A DNA stretch of 64,000 nt from positions 434,001 to 498,000 of the forward strand of contig NZ_JAKGCS010000024.1 in NCBI RefSeq assembly GCF_021556395.1. The letters are read 5' to 3'. The stretch comes from Acuticoccus kalidii. GTDB taxonomy: Bacteria; Pseudomonadota; Alphaproteobacteria; Rhizobiales; Amorphaceae. Shown piece after piece: positions 28,261-37,067 of the stretch. Under the pieces are notes generated by a model that made no database searches, was not told the DNA's origin, and saw only the letters and a list, made by a program, of their open reading frames with translations. Position numbers and translations under genes: made by a program. Positions within the stretch are counted from its first letter, which is position 1; every line of letters begins with the position of its first letter.

Positions 28261-28777
28261 CGTGCCCTCCGCGAGGCCGCGGCGCCGTCGGGACGGATCG
28301 CTCGCGCGGCCATCCCGGCGAGATGCCGGGCAATCACGGCTCGCGACGTGAACGGCCCGTGTGGCCTGCGCGCCTCCGCGGTGCCACGGGCCGGACAATC
28401 GACCGGCGCGCGGGCGTCACAGCGTCGCCTCGGCGGCGCGTCGCACAGCCCCCACGCCGCCGCAATGGCGGTCCGCGCCGCGCGCCTCGCTTCGGTGGGC
28501 GCTGTCCCTGCAACCATCGCACCGCTCCTGTTCACGATCATCATCGATGGCGGCGCGATCGGGCAGAACACTTGACGATCGTCAAGACACGCCGGAAAAA
28601 ACCGGCCTTCGCCCCATCCCGCCGGCCGCGATTGGCCTTCCAGATGGCCGGAAATGGCCGGCGACATCGATGCCAATCCGCGCCAAAGCCGCGTAGGGTC
28701 GACGATGATCGATCGTCTCGCGCCGACCGCCGTCCGAGAGACGGCAAGGCGCGGGCGGCAACGGATGCGGGGGTTTC
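28261..28777. other. Divergent intergenic region with a FixK box
   Basis: About 517 bp between the PhaC-like and GMC genes. Open frames here have arginine/proline-rich translations and no ribosome binding sites, so I call no gene. The FixK box listed separately is the only clear element. Confidence 0.5.
28572..28585. promoter_or_regulatory. FNR/FixK box upstream of the PhaC-like gene set
   Basis: TTGACGATCGTCAA is a fully symmetric dyad. It is about 318 bp from the PhaC-like start and 200 bp from the GMC start, so the leader would be long in either direction. Confidence 0.62.
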
Positions 28778-30409
28778 ATGCGGACAGGCGAGACGGAGAC
28801 GCACGATGTCGTCATCGTCGGCGCGGGCTCGGCCGGTTGCGCCGTCGCCGCGCGCCTGTCGGAGCGGGCCGACCTTTCGGTCGCCATCATCGAGGCCGGC
28901 GGGTCGGACCGCAGCATCTGGGTGCGGATGCCGATCGGCTATGGCGGCGCGTTTTACCACCCGGCCCTCAACTGGCGCTATTATACCGAGCCCGAGGCCG
29001 AGCTCGGCGGCCGGAAAGCCTACTGGCCGCGCGGCAAGGTGGTCGGCGGCTCCTCGTCGATCAACGCGATGGTCTATATTCGAGGCCAGGCGGCCGATTA
29101 TGACGGGTGGGCGGCCGCCGGCAATCCCGGCTGGTCCTATGCCGACCTCCTGCCTTATTTCCGCCGTCTCGAGACGAACCTCGCCGGGGCCAACGAATGG
29201 CGCGGCGGCGACGGTCCGATCACCGTTTCCGACGTCAGCGAGGCCGCCCATCCCCTTTCGCACGCCTTCGTCAGGGCCGCCCAGGAGGCCGGCTTCGCCT
29301 ATAATGGCGACTTCAACGGGCGCGATCAGGACGGCGTCGGTTTTTATCAGATCACGATGCGCCGGGGTCTGCGCTGCTCGGCGGCGACCGGCTATCTCCA
29401 CCCCGCCCTCCGGCGACCCAATCTGCGCCTTCTCACCGAGGCAGCGGTCAGCCGCATCCTCTTCGACGGACGGCGTGCGGTCGGCGTCGAGTATCGCGCG
29501 CACGGCACCGTCCGCCGCATCATGGCGCGGCGCGAGGTGGTGCTGTCGGCCGGCGCCATCGGCTCGCCGCAGATCCTGCAACTGTCCGGGATCGGTGCGC
29601 CGGACAAGCTCGCAGCACTCGGCATCACGCCGGTCGCGAGCGCTCCCGCGGTCGGGCGCAATCTCATGGATCATGTCGGCTTCGATCTCGTCTACGAGGC
29701 GACGGTGCCGACCCTCAATGCGACGCTCGGGCCGCTCCTTGCCCGCGGCAAGGCCGGCCTTCGCTATCTCCTGACGCGCGGCGGGCCGCTGTCGCTCAGC
29801 GTCAACCAGGCGGGCGGCTTCGTGCGGGGCGACGCAAGCCGGACGCGGCCGAACCTCCAACTCTATTTCTCACCCCTCTCCTATACCCGCGCGGTGCCGG
29901 GCAAACGGCGCCTCACCGCGCCCGATTCCTTCCCGGGCTTCATGCTCGGCGTCTCGAACTGTCATCCGAAGAGCCGAGGCTGGTTGCACATCCGCTCGGC
30001 GGACGCGGCCGAGGCCCCGGAAATCCATCCGCTCTATTATTCCGCTCCTGAGGATCTCGACGAATTGTTGCGATCGGTCGACCTCATGCGCGCGATCGCC
30101 GCCCAGCCGGCCCTTGCCCCGCTGATCGCGCGGGAGCTGTCGCCCGGCCCCGACGTCACCGACCGCGATGGCCTGCTCGCTTATATCCGTGCCACCACGA
30201 CATCGGTCTTTCATCCGTGCGGGACATGCCGGATGGGACCGGATGCCGAAGGCGGCGCCGTCGTCGACCCGGCCTTGAAGGTCCACGGGGTCGCCGGTCT
30301 GCGCGTCGCCGACGCCTCGATCATGCCGGCGATCACCGCGGGCAATCTCAACGCCCCGTCGATCATGATCGGCGAGAAGGCGTCGGACCTCATCCGCGCC
30401 GATCTCTAG
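28778..30409 (+). CDS. GMC-family FAD-dependent oxidoreductase (choline dehydrogenase-like)
   Basis: A 543-residue flavoenzyme that oxidises an alcohol to an aldehyde or ketone. The dinucleotide loop VVIVGAGSAGCAVAARL is at residues about 11-27, GMC signature 1 is in WPRGKVVGGSSSINAMVYIR, and signature 2 in GAIGSPQILQLSGIG. The C-terminus has the catalytic HPCGTCRMG histidine and the GNLNAPSIMIGEKASD tail. No signal peptide is seen. ATG 28778 follows GGGGG. It is convergent with the MocR regulator and borders the catabolic locus at 32-40 kb, so it could supply an aldehyde to the aldehyde dehydrogenase there; this is inference. Confidence 0.87.
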   Translation: MRTGETETHDVVIVGAGSAGCAVAARLSERADLSVAIIEAGGSDRSIWVRMPIGYGGAFYHPALNWRYYTEPEAELGGRKAYWPRGKVVGGSSSINAMVYIRGQAADYDGWAAAGNPGWSYADLLPYFRRLETNLAGANEWRGGDGPITVSDVSEAAHPLSHAFVRAAQEAGFAYNGDFNGRDQDGVGFYQITMRRGLRCSAATGYLHPALRRPNLRLLTEAAVSRILFDGRRAVGVEYRAHGTVRRIMARREVVLSAGAIGSPQILQLSGIGAPDKLAALGITPVASAPAVGRNLMDHVGFDLVYEATVPTLNATLGPLLARGKAGLRYLLTRGGPLSLSVNQAGGFVRGDASRTRPNLQLYFSPLSYTRAVPGKRRLTAPDSFPGFMLGVSNCHPKSRGWLHIRSADAAEAPEIHPLYYSAPEDLDELLRSVDLMRAIAAQPALAPLIARELSPGPDVTDRDGLLAYIRATTTSVFHPCGTCRMGPDAEGGAVVDPALKVHGVAGLRVADASIMPAITAGNLNAPSIMIGEKASDLIRADL

Positions 30410-30442
30410 CCGCTCTGCGCGCCCCTTCTCCGACCGGGCCGG

Positions 30443-31897
30443 TTAGCCGAGCGCCCGCAGGGCGGCAGCGAGGCGCTCCACCCCCTTTTCCATCTCGTGC
30501 GGCGCGACCGCGCTGAAGCCGAGCGTCAGCCCCTTCACGGCGAGGGGCGACAGCGCAAAGCGCGATAAAGGGGCCGTGGCAAGGCCGGCGGCGGATACCG
30601 CCTCGACGACGCGGGCCTCGTCGGCCCCCTCCGGCAGGAGGCCGACGGTGTGGAACCCCGTCTCGGTGGGAAGAAGCATGAGGCGTCCGTCGAGGTGCCG
30701 GGCGCCGGCAGCGAGCAGCGCGTCGCGCCGCGTCCGGTAGAGGTCGCGCATCCGGCGCAGATGCGCCGAGAAATGCCCTTCCGCGATGAAGTCCGCCACG
30801 ATCGACTGCATCGCGTGCGAGACCCCGTGCGCGGCCGCCCCCAGCGTGCGCTCGAAGATGTCGACGAGGCCCGAGGGGACGACCGCATAACCGAGGCGGA
30901 TCGCCGGAAAGAGCGCCTTCGAGAAGGTGCCGACATAGACGACGCGGCCCGCCCCATCGAGCGCCTTCAAAGGCGGGAGCGGCGAGCGGCCATAATGGAA
31001 CTCGCCGACATAGTCGTCCTCAACGATCCAGGCCCCGCTTTCTTCGGCGGCGGCCAGAAGCTCGAAGCGGCGGTCGCGGCTCATCGTGTAGCCCATCGGG
31101 TGCTGATGGGCGGGGGTGACGAAGGCCATGCGCATGTTCGGGCAGGCACGCCGTCCGGCCGCGACGTCGAGCCCCTCCGCATCGACCGGGACGGGAACGA
31201 GTTCCGCCCCGCGCGACAGGAAGGCGTTGCGCGCGCCGATCGCGCCGGGGTTCTCCATCCAGACCCGATCGCCGGGATCGAGCAGCATCTGCGCGATCTG
31301 GAGGAAGGCGTCCTGCGCTCCGGCGAAGACGAACACCTCCTCCGGCTCGCAAACGAGGCCGCGATTGGCGCGCAGATGCCGGCAGATCGCCATCCGCAAT
31401 TCCGGCAGGCCCGTCGCGTCGGGATAGGACATGATGTCGGCCCGCGCCCCACGCCAATATTTCGCCGACAGGCGGGACCATTGGGCCATCGGAAAGGCGT
31501 CGAAGGCCGGCATTCCGGTCACGAAGGGCCGCGGCGAGCAGGGGTGCGTGAGGCGCGGAAAGAACTGCTCGGAGATCTCGCGGCTGAAATGGGCAAGGCG
31601 CGGCAGATGACCGTCGGCCTCGAATGGCGTGCGATGGGCCGGCGGAGTGCGCACCTCGTCGCTGATATAGGTTCCGGCGCCCACGCGGCTGACGAGAAGC
31701 CCTTCGGAGGTGAGCTGTTCGTAGGCGGCGACCGCCGTCGTGCGCGAGACACCTTGCTCGCTGGCGAGCACGCGACTGGCGGGCAATCTTGTTCCCGGCG
31801 GAAGATCTCCCGCCAGAATGAGCTCGCGCAGGTGCGTCGCGAGCTGCATCGAAAGATTGGCCGCATCGTCCCGCTCGACCCTGAGTGTCGGGATCAA
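30443..31897 (-). CDS. MocR/PdxR-type regulator (GntR HTH fused to aminotransferase)
   Basis: A protein of about 484 residues. The N-terminal GntR winged helix includes LRELILAGDLPPGTRLPASR and GVSRTTAVAAYEQLTSEGLL. A linker follows, then a fold-type I aminotransferase domain with VEDDYVGEFHYG and the PLP lysine in GTFSKALFPAIRLG. Such regulators sense PLP or amino compounds and control adjacent genes. The start is uncertain: TTG 31897 gives a typical IPTLRVER N-terminus with GGAGGA just upstream; GTG 31921 is possible. It is divergent from the enolase-superfamily gene at 32025, its likely target. Confidence 0.85.
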   Translation of the reverse strand: MIPTLRVERDDAANLSMQLATHLRELILAGDLPPGTRLPASRVLASEQGVSRTTAVAAYEQLTSEGLLVSRVGAGTYISDEVRTPPAHRTPFEADGHLPRLAHFSREISEQFFPRLTHPCSPRPFVTGMPAFDAFPMAQWSRLSAKYWRGARADIMSYPDATGLPELRMAICRHLRANRGLVCEPEEVFVFAGAQDAFLQIAQMLLDPGDRVWMENPGAIGARNAFLSRGAELVPVPVDAEGLDVAAGRRACPNMRMAFVTPAHQHPMGYTMSRDRRFELLAAAEESGAWIVEDDYVGEFHYGRSPLPPLKALDGAGRVVYVGTFSKALFPAIRLGYAVVPSGLVDIFERTLGAAAHGVSHAMQSIVADFIAEGHFSAHLRRMRDLYRTRRDALLAAGARHLDGRLMLLPTETGFHTVGLLPEGADEARVVEAVSAAGLATAPLSRFALSPLAVKGLTLGFSAVAPHEMEKGVERLAAALRALG

Positions 31898-31936
31898 TGC
31901 TCCTCCGGGATACTTCGTCACCGTCGCCCGTGTTTC

Positions 31937-31984
31937 GATTGGTCCGCCAGGTTCTGCGAAGTGGACCTTATCGGCAGACCGATT
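31937..31984. promoter_or_regulatory. Imperfect inverted repeat between MocR-type gene and its divergent operon
   Basis: GATTGGTCCGCC (31937-31948) and GGCAGACCGATT (31973-31984) are inverted with 9 of 12 positions matching. They lie 40-90 bp before the enolase-superfamily start. A plausible binding site for the MocR-type protein. Confidence 0.4.
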
Positions 31985-32024
31985 TGCAAGCGAAATTACG
32001 CCAAAGGCAACAAGTGAGAATGTC

Positions 32025-33134
32025 ATGCGGCTGACACGCATCGAAACCTTCACGACTCCCAACGTGGGATTCGTGCGCGTGACCGACGCGACGGGCGCGG
32101 TCGGATGGGGGCAGGTTTCCGCCTATCATTCCGACATCACGATGACGGTGCTGCACCGCCAGATCGCCCCGTGGGTGCTCGGCGTCGAGTTCGAGGATCA
32201 GGACGACCTGTTCGACCGGGCGGCCGAAAAGGAGCACAAGTTTCCGGGCTCCTATATCTGCCGCGCCATCGGCGGGGTGGACACCGCGCTCTGGGATCTG
32301 CGCGGCAAGGTCGAGGGCGTTCCGGTGACGACGCTTCTCGGCGGCTCGCCGGGTCCGCTGCGCGCCTACGCCTCCTCCATGAAGCGCGACATCACCCCCG
32401 AGGCGGAGGCCGAGCGGTTCAAGCGGCTGCGCGACGAGAAGGGTTTCGACGCCTTCAAGTTCCGCATCGGCGCCGAATGCGGCCGCGGGCTCGACGAATG
32501 GGAGGGGCGGACGGAGGCGATCATTCCGGCGATCGCGAACGCCTTCAAGGACGAGAGCGTCACGCTGCTCGCCGACGCCAACTCGTGTTACGCGCCGCCC
32601 GCCGCGATCCATTACGGGCGGATGCTCGAGGATCACGGCATCACCCACTATGAAGAGCCGTGCCCCTATTGGGAGATGGAGCAGACCGCCGAAGTCGCCG
32701 CCGCGCTCGATATCGACGTGACGGGCGGCGAGCAGGATTGCTGGCTGCCGACCTGGAAACGGATGTTCGAGCTGCGGGCCGTCGACATCGCCCAGCCCGA
32801 TATTCTTTATGCCGGCGGCATCGGTCGCACCTTGCGGATCGCCCGGCTGGCCGACGCGCACGGCCTCACCATAACGCCCCATTCCGCCAATCTGTCGCTG
32901 GTGACGCTGTTCAGCATGCACCTGTTGCGGGCCATTCCGAACGCCGGGAAATATCTGGAATTCTCGATCGAGGAGGCGGACTATTATCCCTGGCAATATG
33001 GCCTCTTCGTCAACGATCCCCATCCCGTCGAAGACGGCCATGTGCATGTGAGCGACGCGCCCGGCTGGGGCGTCGAAATCGACCCGGAATGGCTCGCCAA
33101 ATCCGAATACGCCGTGAGCGAGGACGAGGCATGA
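32025..33134 (+). CDS. Enolase-superfamily (mandelate racemase-like) enzyme
   Basis: A 369-residue TIM-barrel enzyme with an N-terminal capping domain. Candidate catalytic and metal residues are DAFKFRIGAE (Lys on strand 2), LLADANSCY (Asp), THYEEPCPYWE (Glu), TGGEQDCW (Glu) and ITPHSANLS (His), the set of the mandelate-racemase subgroup that dehydrates or epimerises acid sugars or related acids. ATG 32025 opens a run of coupled genes: its stop overlaps the aldehyde dehydrogenase start as ATGA. The neighbours (amine-oxidase-like flavoprotein, polyamine-type importer) hint at a nitrogen-containing substrate rather than a plain sugar acid. Confidence 0.85.
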   Translation: MRLTRIETFTTPNVGFVRVTDATGAVGWGQVSAYHSDITMTVLHRQIAPWVLGVEFEDQDDLFDRAAEKEHKFPGSYICRAIGGVDTALWDLRGKVEGVPVTTLLGGSPGPLRAYASSMKRDITPEAEAERFKRLRDEKGFDAFKFRIGAECGRGLDEWEGRTEAIIPAIANAFKDESVTLLADANSCYAPPAAIHYGRMLEDHGITHYEEPCPYWEMEQTAEVAAALDIDVTGGEQDCWLPTWKRMFELRAVDIAQPDILYAGGIGRTLRIARLADAHGLTITPHSANLSLVTLFSMHLLRAIPNAGKYLEFSIEEADYYPWQYGLFVNDPHPVEDGHVHVSDAPGWGVEIDPEWLAKSEYAVSEDEA

Positions 33135-34618
33135 ACATCGACGCCACGATCGGCACCTATCTCACCACCGGCGCGCTCCCGGAGCTGCCCGCCGATCACT
33201 TCATCGCCGGCGCATGGACCGCGCCGGCCGCGAACCAGCGGATGGAAACGTTCGACGCCGGCCTCGGCAAGCCGTTCCACGACTTCGCCGCCGGCAATGC
33301 CGAGGACGTCGACCGCGCGGTGACGAGCGCGCACGAGGCGCAGGCGGCCTGGGGCCGGACCAAGGCGTCCGCACGCGGGGCGATCCTGTCACGGGCGGCG
33401 GCGCTCCTGCGCGAAGAGGCGGCGTGGTTCGCCTTCGTCGAGAGCCTCGACAGCGGCAAACCCTTGCAGGAAGCGGAGGGCGATGTCGCCGGCGCGGCGC
33501 GGGCGTTCGAGTATTATGGCGGCGCGGCCGACAAGATCGAGGGCGACACCTTCCCGATCGGCGATGCCTATCTCGGCTATAGCGAGCCCGAGCCGGTCGG
33601 CGTCACCGCGCACATCATCCCCTGGAACTTTCCGATCTCCACGGCGGCGCGCGGCATCGCCCCCGCCCTCGCCGCCGGCTGCACGGTCGTCGCCAAGCCC
33701 GCGGAGACGACGCCGCTCACGATGCTGATGCTCGGCGAGCTTCTGGTGCGCGCCGGCCTTCCGGCGGGCGTTTGCAATGTCGTCACCGGCACGGGAGCGG
33801 ATGCGGGCGCGGCGCTCGTCTCCCATCCGCGCGTGCGGCACATCACGTTCACCGGCTCGGTGCCGACCGGCCAGGGCGTCATGCAGGCCGCATCGCGCCA
33901 TGTGGCGAGCGTCGTCTTGGAGCTCGGCGGCAAGTCGCCCCTCGTCGTCCTCGCGGACGCCGCGCTCGACCAGGCGGCCGACGGGGTGATCGGCGCGATC
34001 TACGAAAATGCCGGTCAGGTGTGCTCGGCCGGCTCCCGCCTCATCGTCGAGCGCGGGGCCCACGATGCGTTGTTGGAGCGCGTCCTCGCCCGCGTCGCGG
34101 CGCTGCGGATGGGCCATGGCCTCCGCCGCTCGACGCTCGGCCCCCTCAACTCGGAGCCGCATTTGCAGCGCGTCACCGCCAAGGTCGACGCCGCGAAGGC
34201 CCGCGGCCTCGCCCCGATCGCCGGCGGATCGACGGCGGCCGACCCGGAGACCGGCTCCGGCTGGTTCTTCGAGCCGACGATCTTCGACGATGTCCCGTCC
34301 GATGATCCCGTGGTGCAGGACGAGATCTTCGGGCCGGTCCTCGCCGTACAGATCGCCGAGGATGCCGAGGACGCGACGCGCCTTGCCAACTGCACCGACT
34401 ACGCCCTCGTCGCCGGCATCTACACGAACAACTTTTCCGCCGCCCACCGCATGGCGCGCGACATCGATGCCGGCCAAGTCTTCATCAACGAATATTTCGC
34501 CGGCGGGATCGAAGTCCCGTTCGGCGGCAACCGGATGTCCGGTTTCGGACGCGAGAAAGGGCTCGCCGCCATGCACAATTATTTACGCGTCAAAAGCATC
34601 GCGGCGAAGATCGGTTGA
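33131..34618 (+). CDS. NAD(P)-dependent aldehyde dehydrogenase
   Basis: A 495-residue cytosolic aldehyde dehydrogenase of normal length. IIPWNFPIS is the cofactor-binding loop, AKPAETTPL contacts NAD(P), ITFTGSVPTGQGV is the second dinucleotide segment, and VVLELGGKSP holds the general-base Glu. ENAGQVCSAGSR holds catalytic C298, and EIFGPVLAVQ is near the C-terminus. It oxidises an aldehyde to the acid, in the position of PuuC-type enzymes beside a PuuB-like flavoprotein. Start and stop overlap both neighbours (ATGA upstream, TTGA downstream), so the three are translationally coupled. Confidence 0.92.
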   Translation: MNIDATIGTYLTTGALPELPADHFIAGAWTAPAANQRMETFDAGLGKPFHDFAAGNAEDVDRAVTSAHEAQAAWGRTKASARGAILSRAAALLREEAAWFAFVESLDSGKPLQEAEGDVAGAARAFEYYGGAADKIEGDTFPIGDAYLGYSEPEPVGVTAHIIPWNFPISTAARGIAPALAAGCTVVAKPAETTPLTMLMLGELLVRAGLPAGVCNVVTGTGADAGAALVSHPRVRHITFTGSVPTGQGVMQAASRHVASVVLELGGKSPLVVLADAALDQAADGVIGAIYENAGQVCSAGSRLIVERGAHDALLERVLARVAALRMGHGLRRSTLGPLNSEPHLQRVTAKVDAAKARGLAPIAGGSTAADPETGSGWFFEPTIFDDVPSDDPVVQDEIFGPVLAVQIAEDAEDATRLANCTDYALVAGIYTNNFSAAHRMARDIDAGQVFINEYFAGGIEVPFGGNRMSGFGREKGLAAMHNYLRVKSIAAKIG

Positions 34619-35883
34619 CGCCCTTGGAGCCGAAAACCACGCCCTATTGGTGGGACTTCACCCCGCCCCCCGCCATCGAGCCGGAGGCCGTCCCGGCGAA
34701 GGCGGACGCCGTGATCGTCGGCTCGGGTTATACCGGCCTTCATGCCGCGCTTCGCATCGCCCGCGCCGGCCGGCGGGTGGTGATCCTCGAAAAAGGCGTT
34801 CTCGGCGAAGGTTGCTCCACCCGCAATGGCGGGCAGATCTCGACCTCGATCAAGCCCGGCTTCGACACCCTCACCAAGCGTCACGGCGCCGAGACCGCGC
34901 GCGGGATCGTCGCCGAAGGGGTCGCCTCGCGCGCCTTCGTGGAAGATTTCATCCGCGCGGAGACGATCGATTGCCATTTCGAGGCGTGCGGCCGCTTCCA
35001 TGCCGCCGCGACGCCCGGCGCCTATGAGCACCTCGCCCGGATCGCCGACGGCCAGTCCGTCACCCTCGTTCCGCGCGAGCGTCAGCGCGAGGAGCTCGGC
35101 ACCGACGCCTATCATGGCGGCGCGGTCTTCCACCGCCACGCCGCGGTCGATCCGGGCCGCTATTATGCCGGTCTCCTCGCCAAGGTGCGCGAGGCCGGGG
35201 CGACGCTCCTGCCCCAGACGCCCGCCATCGCGATCGACGACGGCCCGAACGCCGTCACGGTCTCGACCCCGCGCGGATCGATCAAAGCGCGCGACGTCGT
35301 CCTCGCGACCAACGGCTATAGCGGCGCCCTCTCCCAATGGCATCGCCGCCGGATCATCCCGATCGGCAGCTACATCATCGCGACCGAGCCGCTCGAGCCG
35401 AGCCTCGTCAAACGCCTCTTCCCAACAGGGCGGATCGCCTCCGACAGCCGGCGCGTCATCTATTATTATCGGGTGTCGCCGGACGGGCGCAGCATCCTGT
35501 TCGGCGGCCGCACGAGCGCGGGCGAGGTCGGCGCGAAGGTCGCCGGAGAGCGGTTGCGGGACGCCATGTGCGCGCTCTTTCCCGACCTTGCCGGGGCGCG
35601 GATCAGCCACGCCTGGATGGGCTTCGTCGCCTATACGTTCGACGCGCTCGCCCACACGGGCCATCGGGGGCGCATCCATCACGCGATGGGCTATTGCGGC
35701 TCCGGCGTCGGCATGGCCTCCTATCTCGGCATGAAGATGGGCTTGCGCGTGATCGGTGATCCGGCCGGCGAGACGGCTCTGATGCGTCCCGATTTTCCGA
35801 CCCGTCCTCTTTATCGCGGCGATCCTTGGTTTCTTCCCGCCGCGGTCACGGCCTACCGCGCCCTCGACAGGCTCGGCCTATGA
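34615..35883 (+). CDS. FAD-dependent amine oxidase-like protein (DAO family, PuuB-like)
   Basis: A 422-residue flavoprotein. The N-terminal TPYWWDFTPPP is typical of gamma-glutamylputrescine oxidase-like members, followed by the FAD loop AVIVGSGYTGLHAALRIA and STRNGGQISTSIKPG. The C-terminal FAD segment is AMGYCGSGVGMASYLGMKMG. These enzymes oxidise secondary or primary amines to aldehydes with release of ammonia or an amine. TTG 34615 is the start, overlapping the aldehyde dehydrogenase stop by four bases. Its aldehyde product would suit the adjacent dehydrogenase. Confidence 0.85.
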   Translation: MTPLEPKTTPYWWDFTPPPAIEPEAVPAKADAVIVGSGYTGLHAALRIARAGRRVVILEKGVLGEGCSTRNGGQISTSIKPGFDTLTKRHGAETARGIVAEGVASRAFVEDFIRAETIDCHFEACGRFHAAATPGAYEHLARIADGQSVTLVPRERQREELGTDAYHGGAVFHRHAAVDPGRYYAGLLAKVREAGATLLPQTPAIAIDDGPNAVTVSTPRGSIKARDVVLATNGYSGALSQWHRRRIIPIGSYIIATEPLEPSLVKRLFPTGRIASDSRRVIYYYRVSPDGRSILFGGRTSAGEVGAKVAGERLRDAMCALFPDLAGARISHAWMGFVAYTFDALAHTGHRGRIHHAMGYCGSGVGMASYLGMKMGLRVIGDPAGETALMRPDFPTRPLYRGDPWFLPAAVTAYRALDRLGL

Positions 35884-35994
35884 CCAATCGGAATGCAAAA
35901 CCGCGCGAAATGGACCTTTCACGTGGCACACTGGTGCGTTCCATTTTCAAAGTTCACGGCAATACGAACAACATTCACAACACGGGAGAAGACC

Positions 35995-37065
35995 ATGACG
36001 TCGATACTACGCGCCCTTCTCGGTGGTACGGCGATTGCGCTGCTGGCCGGCAGCGCGAACGCTGAAACGCTTCGGCTTTTGACCTGGGGCAGCTACGCTC
36101 CCGATGAACTTGTCCAGAAATTCGAGGAAGAGTATCCCGACATCGATGTCGAGGTGACCTTCTCGAACAACGAAGAAATGATCGCCAAGCTTCGCGCGAC
36201 CGGCGGCACGGGCTTCGACCTCGCCCAGCCGAGCCATGACCGGGTCTACGCCGCGCAAACGGAATACAACATCTACAAACCCCTCGACCTGTCGAAGATC
36301 GACGTCGACAAAATGACCCCGAAGCTCGTGGAAGGCGTCAAAGCCAACACCACGATCGACGGCGAGGTCTATTCCGTCCCCCACCAGTGGGGCACCTCCG
36401 GCATCATGGCGAACATCAAGGAAGCGCCGGATGCGAAGGGTTGGGGCGACCTGTGCGATCCGAAATATAAGGGCCGCACGTCGATGCGCCTGCGCCGGAC
36501 CATCCTTCTCGGGATGGGGTATGCGCTGGGTTACGACCCCTTCTCCCTCTATGACGACAAAGCCGCCTATCAGGAGATGCTCGACAAGGTCACGGCGAAG
36601 CTGATCGACTGCAAGCAGATCATCAAGACCTATTGGACCGGCGGCGACGACCTGTCCGCGCTGATGCTCTCCGGCGAAGTCATCCTCTCCGAGACGTGGG
36701 ACTCGACCGCCTTCAAGATCTACGCCGAGAACCCGGACATCGTCTTCATTCCGCCCGAGACCGGCGCGCTCGCCTGGATCGACACATTCACCCTGCCGCG
36801 CGGCGGTCAGGCCGACGACGCCGCCTATAAGTGGATCAACTTCGTCCTCCGGCCGGAAAACGTGAAGATCATGTCGGCGTCCACCGGCTCCCTCGCCGCC
36901 GTGCCGAACGCGGTCGAGCTTCTCCCGGACGACAAGCGGGCCGCCGTCGAAGCCGCATTCCACGATCGCGACATCGAAAACCTCAAATTCTTCGCCAACA
37001 TCCCGCCGGGCCTCGAGGATATGGAAGGCATCGCGCTCGAGCGCATCAAGGCCGCATCCAACTGA
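35995..37065 (+). CDS. Polyamine-type ABC importer, periplasmic binding protein
   Basis: A 356-residue binding protein with signal peptide LRALLGGTAIALLAGSANA. The mature start ETLRLLTWGSYAPDELVQKF and the segment TGFDLAQPSHDRVY match the PotD/PotF family. Later conserved parts are VPHQWGTSGIM, AENPDIVFIPPETGALAWID and an AYKWINFVLRPEN helix. The ligand could be a polyamine or another cationic amine. ATG 35995 follows GGGAGAAG. The 111-bp gap after the flavoprotein gene probably has its own promoter, giving the usual excess of binding protein. Confidence 0.87.
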   Translation: MTSILRALLGGTAIALLAGSANAETLRLLTWGSYAPDELVQKFEEEYPDIDVEVTFSNNEEMIAKLRATGGTGFDLAQPSHDRVYAAQTEYNIYKPLDLSKIDVDKMTPKLVEGVKANTTIDGEVYSVPHQWGTSGIMANIKEAPDAKGWGDLCDPKYKGRTSMRLRRTILLGMGYALGYDPFSLYDDKAAYQEMLDKVTAKLIDCKQIIKTYWTGGDDLSALMLSGEVILSETWDSTAFKIYAENPDIVFIPPETGALAWIDTFTLPRGGQADDAAYKWINFVLRPENVKIMSASTGSLAAVPNAVELLPDDKRAAVEAAFHDRDIENLKFFANIPPGLEDMEGIALERIKAASN

Positions 37066-37067
37066 CC

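Noticed and set aside
28257..28676. Minus-strand open frame of 139 codons between the PhaC-like and GMC genes
   Set aside because: Arg/Ala/Pro-rich translation without recognisable pattern or ribosome binding site; typical of chance open frames in GC-rich DNA.
35924..35937. TGGCAC-N4-GTGC resembling a sigma54 promoter before the polyamine-type binding protein
   Set aside because: The GG-to-GC spacing is one base short and the -12 element has a mismatch; sigma54 promoters do not tolerate this well.
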